Shown here one piece after another: positions 42,127 through 53,035 of a DNA stretch of 64,000 bases. How positions within the stretch are numbered: the first letter of the stretch is position 1; each line of letters opens with the position of its first letter. The DNA comes from Macrothele yani (taxonomy: Eukaryota > Arthropoda > Arachnida > Araneae > Macrothelidae), in assembly GCA_039090855.1 (NCBI GenBank), contig CM077011.1, positions 136,712,749-136,776,748 of the forward strand, written 5' to 3'. The position numbers and the translations under genes are program-made. Under the pieces are notes generated by a model that had not been told where the DNA came from, searched no databases, and worked only from the letters and a program-made list of their open reading frames with translations.

Positions 42127-42489
42127 ATTGACCTAAAGTCTTTTGCGTGTGTTCAGTGTCACAGGTCTGTCCCCATTGTGGGTTTTTAGCATTTTGTATT
42201 TATACTTTTGGGTGGCTATGCCCCTTATTCATGTAAATATCATTTTCATGTATCATTCATATTTTTCTCTGTATTCTTTCCTTGTCCAGTCTGACGAGCT
42301 GTATCATGCCTTTTGTCAATAAAATGTTGAACTGCTCACGGTGGTCGTTAAACCTCCAATCAAAAAAAAAAAAAAAAAAAAAAAAGTCACACTTCGAATT
42401 GTATGTACTATAAATTAAGCTGAATTATATTTCGCACATTTTTGCTGGTTGAATTTTTGCTGCAACGATTTTGCACGATTTCCGAAAAT

Positions 42490-42806
42490 CAGATCAGATC
42501 ATATGTGGAGGATTTTAGGAAGGGAGTGTGTGACCCCAGGTCTTAAACAACTCTTAGAAATAGGAAGCTAGGAGATTTGGGCTAGAGTGCCCGATGGGAT
42601 TGTGACACGGAAGCGAGGTTTAAGGGGGGAGGAAGACGCCCTTATTTATTACCGGGAGGGTCAGTACCCGTGGTCCGACGGATTAACTTGCCCATCCGAC
42701 GCACGACAGGTATTTAGTGGTCGGAACGTTCGTACCTGCCCAGGATCGAACCTGAGGTTTTCTCCATTGCAGTCGCGAAAACTGTCCACTAGGCCACCCG
42801 CGGCCC
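42490..42806 (-). mobile_element. tRNA-derived SINE, family B
   Basis: Reverse-oriented copy of the element at 44915-45233. The head ends ccacccgcggccc, with B-box complement ggatcgaacctgagg. The body includes gccgtcggac-like and cttatttattaccggg segments, and the tail complement is catatgtggaggattttagg. Differs from copy 44915 by many substitutions. Confidence 0.85.
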
Positions 42807-44899
42807 TATAAAAAATATCAAAATGGCAGCATTTCATACGTCATTGGAAGTAGTGACGTTTCATTCATTAACCGTATGTTTTCCTCTAGTAGGTTTGTGC
42901 TTATTTGTCTGTGACGGACGTTGTGGTGGTGGTATTTAATCTTTAATTTTGTTTACAGCTTGCATGGTGTTACGGGAGAGATTGTATTGTCGAAAATGCT
43001 AAATTTGTTTCTCTTTTACAGCTAGGTATTATATATTTGAAATTATTATATACAGTATATGGCATAGCATGTTTTTATGAAAGGTTGGGTTGGTCTTACC
43101 ACACTGTCCACGATTTGACAAGAAAACTTGTACAAGTCACTTGGATGAGTATTTTTTGTTTTGTTTGTTTCATGCGAATACTTGAATACTTCGGCTGTAA
43201 CATTAGCTTATAATAATGAAACGAGATTGTGGTAAATGAGGCTGTATTACAGCTTGAAATAGTACCTTTTGTATTTGTCGCCAATCACCCTGTTAGAAAA
43301 GGAATAAAAAACAAATTTTCGTTTTTTTTTAGTATGGTAACAAGTTATCATATTAAACTGTGACAAAACATTATTTTTGAAAACCTGTTACTATGTATTG
43401 GCTGTTAAGCAACTTTGGTAATTTTCTACTATCAGATCATACTGACATATGGTACAAATTTGAATTTTGTAGGATAGTTTCATAACTCAGTTTATCCATA
43501 AGGGTAATCACTAATTTCTCAGATAATGCATGGGGCAAATTAAATCATACTATGAGAAAATGTGAAATGCAATAAACAAACATTTCATTTTGATATTTAT
43601 CACATCAAAATTAAAAAAACAGGAATCGTTCATTTTCCTGTCTAGGTCCAATGATAGTAAAAACTAAGTATGAATATTTAAACTTGCGAGTAATGCGGTT
43701 TGTAATGCTAGAAAAAGTAATTTTCAAAACTGTATAATTGTTGCAGGCAAATCAAATTACTCGTCATGTATTTTTAGTTGTACAATAAATAAATAAATAA
43801 ATAAATAAATGGTATTTATGGTAAATTGAAGTAAATGTTCAAATGAATTATGCTTCCACATACCATCAGGATGTAAGAATCGGTAATTTATATTGATTTT
43901 TTATATAAGTGTTTTTAATAATCTCCAAAGTTGGTTACACTCAAGTTTAAAGAAATTTGCCAATGAAATTTGGCCTTTTAGTGATTTTATATGTTTTCTG
44001 CAATGGGTTGACTGTGCAGTTAATTTTGTAGGTATTGAAAAAGGATTTCTATTTTGCACTGACACTTTTCCAAACATCAGAATAATGAAACACTTCCACA
44101 AAGCTGTGCAATTCTATAGACTGTGATTAGGATCTTCTGTCTTCCATACACAATTCTTCTTAGGCTTGGCATAAGCTCTTGATGCTATCTTTACTACTGT
44201 TGTTTTGCATTGAAACACATTAAATGTGCAACACAGGTTCTAAGAATTTATGCCAAGGCAGTGAAGCATTCTTAGTGTCACTTCAATGACATTCCAGAGC
44301 AGTAGTGATCCAAGCCTCCCCTCCAATTTAGGTAAGCTGTGACAAAGGTATTATAGTTTCTGTACATCAAGTAAAATTTTGGTGACTAGCCTAAACCTAG
44401 GAAGGATCAAAGGCAAAGTGCATCTAGGGACAACTTCACACAGAACCATTCATGTAATAATGTCCCCATGTCCTGGAAGACTGCAGGGAAACTGCAGTTT
44501 TGGGTTAGAAACCTACTGGAGGCATTCACTTCACATAGTGGGTACTAGCCAACCACACAATGAAGGTGGTATACCCAGTATTTCTCCATATAAATTAGTG
44601 GAGAGTAACAATAAATGGAACAGCCAATTCAGTATCACTTTAGGAAAATATGTATTATCATCAGCAGTGACATAGCCAGGGTTTCATTTTATGGAGGGCC
44701 AAGGGATTTATGTCACACACACATTCATAGTTTATGTATGTATGTGTGCATATTTACACACTACATATATAATTTTGTGGAAACTTTTCATCACTACAAA
44801 AGTATTTAAAAAACAAACAGGAGGCATCTTGGGAAGAGAGACATTAAATCTAAGGCCTTGTTTACACTAAGAGGAACATATTTAATGCACTGAAAGAAG
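42807..44899. other. AT-rich intergenic sequence; (aaat)n at 43785-43810
   Basis: No recognisable gene. One short frame at 43893-44126 has no motif. A tetranucleotide microsatellite is present. Confidence 0.5.
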
Positions 44900-44914
44900 G
44901 GTCAAACCAGTCAG

Positions 44915-45233
44915 GGGGCCGTGGGTGGCCTAGTGGTCAGCGTTCGTGCCTGCCATGGAGATAACCTCAGGTTCGATCCTGGGCAGGTACGAATGTTCGA
45001 ACCACTAAATACCCGCCGTGCCTCGGATGGACACATTAAGCCGTCGGACCCCGGGTACTGGCCCCCCGGTAATAAATAAGGGCGTCTTCATTCCCCTTTC
45101 TACCTCACTTCCGTGTCACTTTCCTACCGGGCACTGCAGCCCAAATTTCCTAGCTTCCTATTTCTAAGGGTTGTTCAAGACCTGGGGTCAGACACTCCCT
45201 TCCTAAAATCCTCTACATATGATCTGATGATCT
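44915..45233 (+). mobile_element. tRNA-derived SINE, family B, with 15-bp TSD
   Basis: The head ggccgtgggtggcctagtgg starts a tRNA-like region with A box tggcctagtggtcagcg and B box ggttcgatcctgg, perhaps from a tRNA with a GCC-type anticodon region (tgcctgccatgg). The body of ~240 nt ends ctctacatatgatctgatg with no long poly(A). TSD ggtcaaaccagtcag / ggtcaaaccattcag (44900-44914, 45234-45248), 14 of 15 identical. Confidence 0.88.
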
Positions 45234-45324
45234 GGTCAAACCATTCAGTCATTGCTGTCCAGTTTCATTCCTTAAACTGGAGTTGACCCTCTTTATAATC
45301 AAAAAGGATCATTTATTTTGCAGG

Positions 45325-45413
45325 AAGCTGACGAAGAATTTTTAATAGCCTCCAAATACTTAGGTAGATTTCCTGTTTTAAGGCAACAAGAGCTGTTTGT
45401 TGTAAAGTCAGCA
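45325..45413 (+). other. Possible short exon-like segment
   Basis: A tract ttatttttgcag precedes an open 89-nt segment (EADEEFLIASKYLGRFPVLR...) ending at cag followed by gtatta. This has the form of acceptor, exon, donor. There is no further support, so chance is quite possible. Confidence 0.2.
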
Positions 45414-45879
45414 GGTATTAACATTTCTGTTTTCATTTCCCGTACCACAGATATTCTGACTTTACTGTTGTGTATATCAGATTTTCAAAAAGTGGCTTCA
45501 AGTGGTGTAGCAAAATAACTATCTGGCAATACTTGATAATCCATACTGCACTGAGACCTCTGTTCTTGCATGAGTATTGAGAGATAAGTCAGCACACACA
45601 AAGTGTAATAATCAGAGAACAAATGTTAAATGCATAATATAGTGTATATTCAAATTCAGTCATAACAGCTGCTGCTGACCTGATTAATTTTGCAAACTAA
45701 AGAAAAGCAATGCATAAATTCTGTATAGGATATGCAGTCCAGAGGTACCCAAAAATATGCACACATCACTCAGCCTCTGTAAGGTTTAATAATTTATTTA
45801 TTTTTTATTTTTGTTATTATACAGAGTAAGTTTTTATGCAGGTTAGTAAATTACTATGTGGGCATTTTTTGTAGCTCAA

Positions 45880-46760
45880 CAGGTGTCGAAACAATATCCA
45901 AGCTCTTGCAAAGTGTTTTCTAGCATCTGAGGCATTATTAAAGCAACTGCTTCAACAATATACTGTTTCAGGTCATGCAAATCTTGAACTTTTCTGTGGT
46001 ACACATAGTGTTTAATAAGCCCCATACAAAAAAAAAAAAAAAAAGTCCAGAAGTCAGGAAAAGTCTCTTTCAGAAATGTGGCAACATTTCCATGGGAGTG
46101 TAGTGGAGCATCATCTTACTGAAATGTGAAATCTGGGAGAATCTGTGGAACAGCAAAGATATGCAGCATGGCAAGGTAAGAGTGTCTCATCACTGCAGGT
46201 TCTATAAAAAAAAAAAAAAAAGAAAAGTGGACTGGTACTATTTTTGTGCACTCCTAAGCAGCCATTGACTTTTGGTGTGTCTTTCATTTTCGATCACTTG
46301 GTGAGGATTCTCCATACCCCTTGTGCAGCAATTATTTTTGTTAATTTTTCAGCTTACGTGAAAAGTGGATTCATCAATGAATAACAACAGATCAAGATAA
46401 CTGAGATTGTCATCGATACGGCTGATCATCTCAGCAGTGAAATTAGTTCTGAAGTGGTGATTATCTAATTTAAAAAGTGTTGAAATTGAATTTTGTATGC
46501 ACACAAATGGAAATGTTTGTGAACAATGCCATAAAGTACTGAACGTAGAATCTGTTGTTCCTTACTAGCCTATCTAATTGACTTATGTTGGCTCCTAGAG
46601 AATGACTCGCATGCTCGATCCACTGTTTCATCAGTCGTGATTTTTTGGGTGTTTCCAAGTTTGTGAATTGAACTTTGTCTCTTTTACCACTGAAGAATGG
46701 ATTTAGATGTGGGAGGATCCACATTCCATTCTCTTTGTGCACGCTGCCGAACATGCATTA
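45880..46760 (-). pseudogene. Mariner/Tc1-superfamily (DDE) transposase relic
   Basis: On minus, an N-terminal part (KSRLMKQWIEHASHSLGANI) with a helix-turn-helix-like region is followed by DDNLSYLDLLLFIDESTFHVS (first Asp). Decayed segments match an 'fqqDgAppH'-type second Asp region near 46110. Near 46000-45900 a C-terminal block reads HKVQDLHDLKQ-like and EAVALI-like when small errors are allowed. Many stops and A-rich insertions. TIRs not located. Confidence 0.6.
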
Positions 46761-46944
46761 CTGATATATAAATTATATATAAACTAGACAAAATCAGGTG
46801 AAATCGACCGTTAGTTTTTTGGGTTTATTTTTTAAAGAATAGACTCATATGAAACAACAAATGTAAACTTTATTTGATTGACAAATTCATTCAACCACTT
46901 CAGTAAAGACAATAGTCCAGGTTTGTGTTTTTTTTATTTTGTTT

Positions 46945-46998
46945 TTTACTGATCATCATAAGCCAGCGCTTAGACCACTGTGCCACTTAAGTGGCCAT
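46945..46998 (-). mobile_element. SINE family A head fragment
   Basis: Reverse-oriented ggtggcgcagtggtctaagc-like head only (cgcttagaccactgtgccac). Confidence 0.7.
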
Positions 46999-47302
46999 TT
47001 TTGTGATGAGCATAATGACTGCACCCATTTTCAGTTGTAAAATGTAAGGTGGAAGTCCACTCGTTTCGATCGTGTGCAAAAATTCAACTGGATAGCACAC
47101 TCCTTCACTCTCATCTTCAGTCACAACTGTGTTTGTAAATGCTGTTGGAATGAGATTCGCGGTGCGAATACTTTTCATTCGCTCTTGTCTGAGACATATA
47201 GTTGCGACCCATTGATTGCTCACGCCTTCCAGTGAGGCTCTTCTTACGTTTTATTTTTATTTTTTCTGCGGGAGAGACATTCTGTGAAGGGTAAGTATGC
47301 AA
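46987..47302 (-). pseudogene. Helitron/PIF1-type helicase C-terminal fragment
   Basis: The minus frame contains FTNTVVTEDESEGVCYPVEF then LHTIETSGLPPYILQLKMGA and VIMLI. This resembles 'yPvEfLn.l..sGlPph.L.LK.GapvmLlRNl', a conserved block near the C terminus of Helitron-encoded PIF1-like helicases. Only about 60-80 residues are recognisable, with no Rep domain or Helitron ends. It may be a captured fragment rather than an insertion in its own right. Confidence 0.65.
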
Positions 47303-47386
47303 TAAGTATTTACTTTAGGACTGATCATAGAACACCATGCACACACCAAGTCTGACACTGAACTGCATGCCTGATGTAGATAAGGG

Positions 47387-48158
47387 CCGCACGCTTCTCC
47401 CATAGACTTTACATGGAAACTTTGCCACCACACCATGCCCAAACCGTTGCCCCAATATCAGTTTTCTCTTCAACTGGCACATCTACATGATAAGACCTTT
47501 ATTTTGATACCTGAACCATATTTTTACGTTCAGCCGTTCTTTCAAAATAGGTCTCACAGAAAAAAGAGATCGCGAACCTAGATTGTTTTTACTGAAGTGG
47601 TTGAATGAATTTGTCAATCAAATAAAGTTTACATTTGTTGTTTATCTGAGTTTATTCTTTTAAAAAACAACAACAACTGACCGTTGACTCCAACGGGTTT
47701 CGTCTAGTGTTTATTTACATCTTTACATAATGGGAAATGTCTTACCTACGTGAATAAACTGGATTGAATATTAAATTGTATATATACATCACACAGTCCA
47801 ACTGCAATCAGGTCTTCGAGAGTGTTCGCTGTTCCGATGAGAAGAACTTTGATACGAATGCCTGCTAGTGTTGCTTTGCTCAACGGTTTGCTCAAAAAAG
47901 AGGACTTTGGACTATCTCAGTCTCTCCATGCTTCCGCCTTCAACAGCGCGTGAGTTAACTGCAGGCGATCGAATGTCAACCGCACGCTTCTTCCATAGAC
48001 TTTACATGGGAACTTTGCCGCCCCAAAACGCCCAAACTGTTGCCCCAATCTCATTTTTCTCTTCGACTGGCACATCTACATGGTAAGACCTTTATTTTGA
48101 CACCTCACTCATATCTTTATGTCCAGCCGTTCTCTCAAAATAGGACTCACAATAAAAA
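47387..48158 (+). repeat. ~175-bp direct repeat pair (47387-47566 and 47979-48158)
   Basis: Shared blocks in the same order: ccgcacgcttct, catagactttacatggaaac, ctcttc(a/g)actggcacatc, gacctttattttga and cagccgttct. The second copy leads into the Penelope-like coding segment. The pair could be the terminal-type direct repeats seen in tandem Penelope-like elements, or a segmental duplication. Confidence 0.85.
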
Positions 48159-48814
48159 AACTTATAGAATTAATATATAGATTGCATGCTAAAAGAGCCA
48201 AAGATCTTTGCATCTTGAAATCAGACTATGATGCTGAAATTAAGTCTTTGAAAGATCTTGCCATTGCAGGAGGGTTTGACGTCTCCCGCGTAGAGAACAC
48301 AATTGCGAAAGTGGAGGCCAACGCACTTGCTACAGTGAACGGAAGAGCGCCTTTAAAAATTTTTGTTTGTATCCCATACATCCCCAAAGTATATTGTTTA
48401 ATCAAAAATCACTTCCAGAAGAAAGGATTAGATGTCGGCCTAAAACCTTTTAAACCCATGGCAACCATCCTCAGTGCAGCAAGAAGTAATAGCACCTTAA
48501 AGCTCACAGATGTGGGCATCTATAGCCTCCCATTGTTATACCCAGACTCCTCTGCTGAATTTTATGTGGGACTCGTAAAAAAGTAATTTGAAGAGAGAGT
48601 ACCTGAACACAAGAGGGACGTTGCGCAAAAGAAGCTTACTACAACCCTTGCCAAGGAAGTATCCAACCATAAGGCTCAACCCCAGTGGCAGAATGTCTTC
48701 AAGATTGCACCATATGGAGACGCGAGAACAACTATCAGAAGAGAAACAGTTGAAATATTAACATGGCGAGATGTATGCAACATAGACGTCTCTTTTGAAC
48801 TACCGGTAGCGTAG
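48119..48814 (+). pseudogene. Penelope-like element: RT C-terminus and GIY-YIG-type endonuclease fragment
   Basis: In one frame: KIGLTIKKLIELIYRLHAKR then SDYDAEIKSLKDLAIAGGF. Next is IFVCIPYIPKVYCLIKNHFQ...GLDVGLKPFKPM, the post-RT linker of Penelope-like ORFs. GIYSLPLLYPDSSAEFYVGL then corresponds to the 'GVYsipC..C...YvGqT' GIY-YIG segment (the second half reads YVGL), and FEERVPEHKRDV follows. One TAA at 48584 interrupts this, and the frame resumes to a TAG at 48812. The paired cysteines normally found between GIY and YIG are not conserved. Upstream RT catalytic motifs are absent, so this is a 5'-truncated copy. Confidence 0.75.
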
Positions 48815-48820
48815 AACCAT

Positions 48821-49159
48821 CTACTAGGCATCGCAAGATGGACCTAATGACTTTAATTTCTCCCTAAAGTTTACATTCTTTGCATTAGCTTTCAAGATAA
48901 TATTTTTATTCGCCATGTTCCACAGTTGTTTTGTGTGCGTGGTCTTCATGCATGATGTCAACTTTCATGTTAGAATTTACATTCTGTGTATAATTTTGAT
49001 TCTGTTTTCTCTATGTAACCGCCTGATAAAACCACCCGTTGACCAGGAAAGCTTGTGGAGTGAAATTCATGTTTTTTCTTACTTGACACCAATAAATCAG
49101 ATCATTATCTTTATAATTAATGTGTTACTGATTTAAATTCAGCTAACCAAAACATGATG
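48821..49159. other. AT-rich spacer, no gene seen
   Basis: Possibly the 3' UTR of the Penelope-like element. No motif. Confidence 0.4.
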
Positions 49160-49850
49160 GTAAAGGATTTATGGACGGAAAGTCTTAAAAGGTCTGACAA
49201 TGAACCCAGTGAAAACTAAATATATGAACAATACATAAAAGATTTTGATAGAAGGAAAAGGAACTGAAAAAGTAGACAAATACATTTATTTAGGTCAAGT
49301 AATCAGTTTTAAAGAAAGGCAAGAAAGAAAAATTAATAGAATTATCCATGGTAATATAGCCTTTTGGATACTTAAAGACTATTTAAACGACAATCTTCCA
49401 TTATGTATGAAAAGAGAAATCTTCAATGCATGTATTATCCCCGTATTTACTTAATGGAAGTGAAATGTGGAGTATCGTGGAGCGACAATGTGAAGAAATA
49501 AAGAGTATCAGCAAGAAAGTTAGAGAGAAGACTGTTGGGAATAACAAGAAGAGACAGTTAGAAATGAACTTACAAGAGAAAGAACAGGAATAATAGATGT
49601 TATAAAAATAATAAAAGAATCAAAGTGGAGATGGGCTGGACATGTTGGAAGACTGAAAGATGGACACTATTAATAACCAAATGGCAACTGAGAGATGGAA
49701 AGAGATGGAGGAGGCACCAGAGAACAAGATGGAGAGATGATCAGAAATTTAGAACTGCTAAATGGTGGACTGAGGCTAAGGATTGAGGAAATTAGAAAAG
49801 ACTGGGGGAAGCCTATATCATGCAGTGGGTGTTGACAGGCTAAGAAGAAC
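49160..49850 (+). mobile_element. RTE-like LINE C-terminal fragment, different subfamily
   Basis: Reads DKYIYLGQVISFKERQERKI and NDNLPLCMKREIFNACIIPV, then after frameshifts KIIKESKWRWAGHVGRLKDG. This parallels the YLGQ / LPLCLKRKVFDQCILPVLTYG / LKWQWAGHTARR order of copies A-D but is clearly diverged. No catalytic motifs remain. Confidence 0.75.
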
Positions 49851-51315
49851 AAAAGCACGCACTGAACCTTCTGCTGTGGCGTCCACATTGCGACTAAGGC
49901 AATAGCCGTTTTTGTATGTGTGCAACTACTGGTGGCACACCTTCACTAGTGATCTTGAAAGTGTGACAAAACAACTCTTGGAGAAATTTCCTATTGACTG
50001 TGCTTCAGTTTGAGAAAATAGGAGTGGTTCTTGCATTGCAAGCCATTATTTTTGGATACCTCTAGCCCAAACACCCTTTATAAATGTCATAAAAAAATAC
50101 AAATTTTGAGATAACCACAGGAAAGCAATAATAATAATAATAAAAAAAAAAAAATACTGCAGCTGGCAAATTCCAGGACCCATGGACCCACCCACCCTTT
50201 AGCCATGTCCTTGATTATTGGCAAATAGATGCTGTAGCTTTTACTGTTTTGCATGTAGGCATCCTTTAGAAAACATGAAAATTAAATCACCCTGGAATTG
50301 CAATCAAATCCACATCTCCTAAGTTTGTCTTTCATGTATTTGTAAAGAATTAATTTTTTCAGGGATTCACTTTCTCATGCACTATGTGGCTTTGCAGAAG
50401 CATCACTTCATTCCAGTACTGGGAATGAATGTTAAAATAAAATCCTTTATCAGTTTATTTCCCAGAGTTTCCAGTCGAAGAATTACTGGAGGCCACTAAA
50501 ATTAATGAAATTCATTGCTGATTTTATTCAAACTTCTGGAACATTACATATGGCAACATGCTTGTTTATAGCTGCACCTGAAAAGATGTGCCCTATAACT
50601 TTTTTCAATTGTTTTATTAGTACTAAAATAATTATCGTATTTTTTCGGTATGTAATGTGCTCTTCTTTTTTTCAAAAAATTGGTGTCAAAATCCCCATGC
50701 ATTTTTATGTGCCATTGGTCATTATTATCGTCAGGAATGTGTACATATGTGTGCTGTTATAAAGACTTCAAAATTAGTTTAAATGTTATTTCTTTATCTT
50801 AAATATAGTAACTGATGTTCTGCAATGTTATTGTGAATGCTTGTATTGCACTATAATTTTATGTTTATCCATAGTTTGTACATGTGTGTTTGTTTTATTA
50901 TCTTGGCCTGCTGGTTGTGCTAGATATATGTATTTGTTTCCATGGGCATACCAGTGTATTCGTGAGTTAGTGATGTAAAGTACTTTTTAAGCACATACCT
51001 CATGGCTCATGTTGTACTTGGCGATGCGAAACGGATATAAAAGGACATTTCTAATTGCTTTACAAAAGTGAAGTTATAGAAAAAGAAGGGAAACAGTCTC
51101 ATATCACAGAGCAAGCAAAACGTCACAACAGATTCTGAAGACATTCACTAGCAAACTGGGGATGCAAACGCATTAGTGCCAGCTGCATTATCACTGCTGC
51201 ACATTCAAGGATTTATGCATAACTTTCGTGTGCAAAACACAAAGATCTTATTCATTCACAGCGACATAAAAACTGTGAACTTGTAATTTTTGGAAGATTC
51301 CATTTGTGAAACATG
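49851..51315. other. AT-rich intergenic sequence, nothing recognised
   Basis: Contains (aata)n at about 50128 and an 85-codon frame at 50505-50762 without motifs. Confidence 0.5.
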
Positions 51316-51373
51316 CGAGCCATTCCAATGGCGCAGTGTTTCTAAGCACTGGCTTCTGACCATTCACTAAGTA
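51316..51373 (+). mobile_element. SINE family A head fragment
   Basis: Only the first half of the tRNA-like head (aatggcgcagtg...taagcactggcttctgacc). Confidence 0.6.
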
Positions 51374-51431
51374 TGCAAACAGAAATATAAATAATATTTT
51401 CACTTGTCATCCAAGCAAGGCGTGTTATGTA

Positions 51432-52146
51432 CACTAAAACTTCTAAAACTCGAACTTCTAAGAGTCTAATTTTCCATTACTCGAAGAATTTCGGCATTTC
51501 GCATAAAAAATTATCTTTTTTAATGTATTTTTTCTTCTATAAGTTGAATTTCTTAAACTTGAATTTTTCTATAACTCAATGTTATTTCATGTTTTGTAAA
51601 AAGAACAAAAAAAAAACATTTTAAAATCATTTTCTAAAACTTGAATTACAAAAAAAAATCCACCTGTTGCTAGTATTGTAGGTGCTGGGGGTTAAACAAG
51701 GTTAGGTCAAACAAGGTCAGCTGGACAAAGGGTATCCCCTCTCCCATCCACCCTGTGAAGGGGGAGTTTTAATCCCTTCGAGGTGGACTATTTCCAGGAT
51801 TTAGCCCATAGCTACAGGCCTGTCCAGTAGCATGGGAGTTGAATTATTTTGCAAGTTCTTTTTTAAGTCTGCATTCTTTTGGATCCATTTCGGGCAGTGA
51901 GTGCTGTGCACCCAGTTTTAGAAAATTCCAAGTCTATCATTGTAGTGGAAATTTTTGTTATATCTAAAAGGAAGCTAAAAGTGTTATCCTTGCAGGAAAA
52001 AATAAAGCTAATACAAGACGTGGATACTAGGGAGATAAAGAAAAAGATATTGCTGAAAAATATGGATTAATTCTATAACTCGAATTTTCTACAACTCAAA
52101 GTTACTTGTAGTTCTCTTGAAGATTCGAGTTATGGAAGTTTTACTG
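51432..52146 (+). mobile_element. pogo/Tigger-type DNA transposon, internal deletion derivative
   Basis: The left end cactaaaacttctaaaactc and right end (reverse complement cagtaaaacttccataactc) are pogo-like inverted repeats flanked by TA (51430-51431, 52147-52148). The interior retains KRKLKVLSLQEKIKLIQDVD then TREIKKKILLKN (51966-52064), matching the N-terminal CENP-B-type helix-turn-helix of pogo transposases. The DDE domain is gone. Confidence 0.8.
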
Positions 52147-52201
52147 TATATCATAAAGAGAAATACTGAATAATTTTACACAAGTAAAAACAATCTTTTT
52201 A

Positions 52202-52374
52202 CTACCAAGGTGGCGCAGTGGTCTGAGTGCTGGCTTTTGACCATTCTTCTGAGATGGGTCCGGGTTCGAATTCCCGGTGAGGCATGGATGTTGTGTTTAT
52301 CGTACAACATTGGCTCTCTTCCTACCCTGGAACCTGTGGCCCTAAATTAAGGATGTGCAATTGCTCATAGCTAG
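52202..52374 (+). mobile_element. SINE family A, diverged, 3'-truncated
   Basis: Head with ggcgcagtggtctgag and B box ggttcgaattcc, then the body to ttgctcatag; tail missing. Confidence 0.85.
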
Positions 52375-52802
52375 GGTAGGAATTTTATCGCAAGGGAAAA
52401 AGGCAAAATTCTCAGGGTAAATCCTGAAAAGTTTGCGGCTTTTCACGAAATACCATATTTCTTCAAAAATTCAGCTTAGACTCTTTCTTCATGCTTTGGA
52501 TATGTAAGATGCATTGTCTGTCTGAAAAGTGGTTATATTTGCGAAAGGTATTTCATATTTATTAAAGCACTGAGGTATTGCCTTGTTGACTGCTTAAAAC
52601 ATTTACTGATTCCAAAGTGATGCACTAGAGGAAGACTGAATTCAAAGAAGTTTCAGCAGTACAGCTTTCCACATTTGTTTCAGCTGATGGAACAGCAAGA
52701 ATATTCAAAATGTACTTATCTTCCGAATCGGTTGTTTCGTCTGCTACGATGCTTACACTGGATACTGATTTTTAAAAATCTTTCACTTGTTGCTTGTGAA
52801 TA
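52375..52802. other. Spacer, no gene seen
   Basis: AT-rich; no motif or repeat recognised. Confidence 0.4.
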
Positions 52803-52810
52803 CCATATAC

Positions 52811-53030
52811 GCCGCCCCGGTGGCGCAGTGGTCTAAGCGATGGCCTCTGATCATTCGTCCGAAAGGGGTCCGGGTTCGAATCCCGGTGAGGCATGGATGT
52901 TGTGTTTGTCTTACGGCACTGGCTCTCTCCTTCCCTGGAACCAGTGACCCTAAATTAAGGATGGGCTACTGCTTATAGCCCATTGAGTTGCTCACGGTGG
53001 TCGTTAAACCTTCAGTGAAAAAAAAAAATG
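52811..53030 (+). mobile_element. SINE family A, full copy, 8-bp TSD ccatatac
   Basis: Complete from gccgccccgg to poly(A). Direct repeats are at 52803-52810 and 53031-53038. Confidence 0.94.
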
Positions 53031-53035
53031 CCATA

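Larger units (their letters stand above)
40407..42326 (+). mobile_element. 5'-truncated LINE (L1/Tx1-like C-terminal end) inserted in the host SINE
   Basis: Begins in coding sequence, holds the C-terminal part of an ORF2 and a ~800-nt 3' UTR, and ends just after AATAAA (42318-42323). The imperfect target duplication is ttgagtt (40400-40406) / ttgaact (42327-42333). The SINE tail that follows belongs to the host SINE, not to the LINE. A SINE copy sits in its 3' UTR. Clade assignment (L1/Tx1-like) is tentative. Confidence 0.8.
29638..42381 (+). mobile_element. Single SINE family A insertion split into four pieces by nested TEs
   Basis: The pieces are 29638-29735, 29964-30012, 40374-40406 and 42334-42381. 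In order they make one SINE of about 228 nt, the same as the uninterrupted copy at 41898-42126. The host TSD aaaagtcacact occurs exactly at 29626-29637 and 42382-42393. Each break has its own TSD: atgttgtgtttg (SINE insertion), cctaaatt (P-type insertion), and an imperfect ttgagtt/ttgaact (LINE insertion). What is seen directly is the exact repeats and the matching SINE pieces; the nesting order follows from them. Confidence 0.92.
46852..47643. repeat. Element with perfect 56-bp inverted arms (imperfect to ~130 bp)
   Basis: 46852-46907 and 47588-47643 are exact reverse complements. Outward, weaker inverted similarity continues to about 46779 and 47713 (ctagac, accgttagtt/aacggtcag). The interior includes a SINE head fragment (46945-46998), a Helitron helicase-like fragment, and one copy of a ~175-bp direct repeat shared with 47980-48157. 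Confidence 0.85.

Noticed and set aside
42327..42385. LINE 3' end sharing the SINE A tail, which would make this LINE the SINE's mobilisation partner
   Set aside because: The tail belongs to the host SINE: its missing 5' part is at 40374-40406 and earlier pieces, and the host TSD follows the poly(A). The LINE proper ends at the AATAAA just before.
43893..44126. Short open frame in AT-rich DNA as a small gene
   Set aside because: Length is expected by chance, there is an equally long frame on the opposite strand, and there is no motif.
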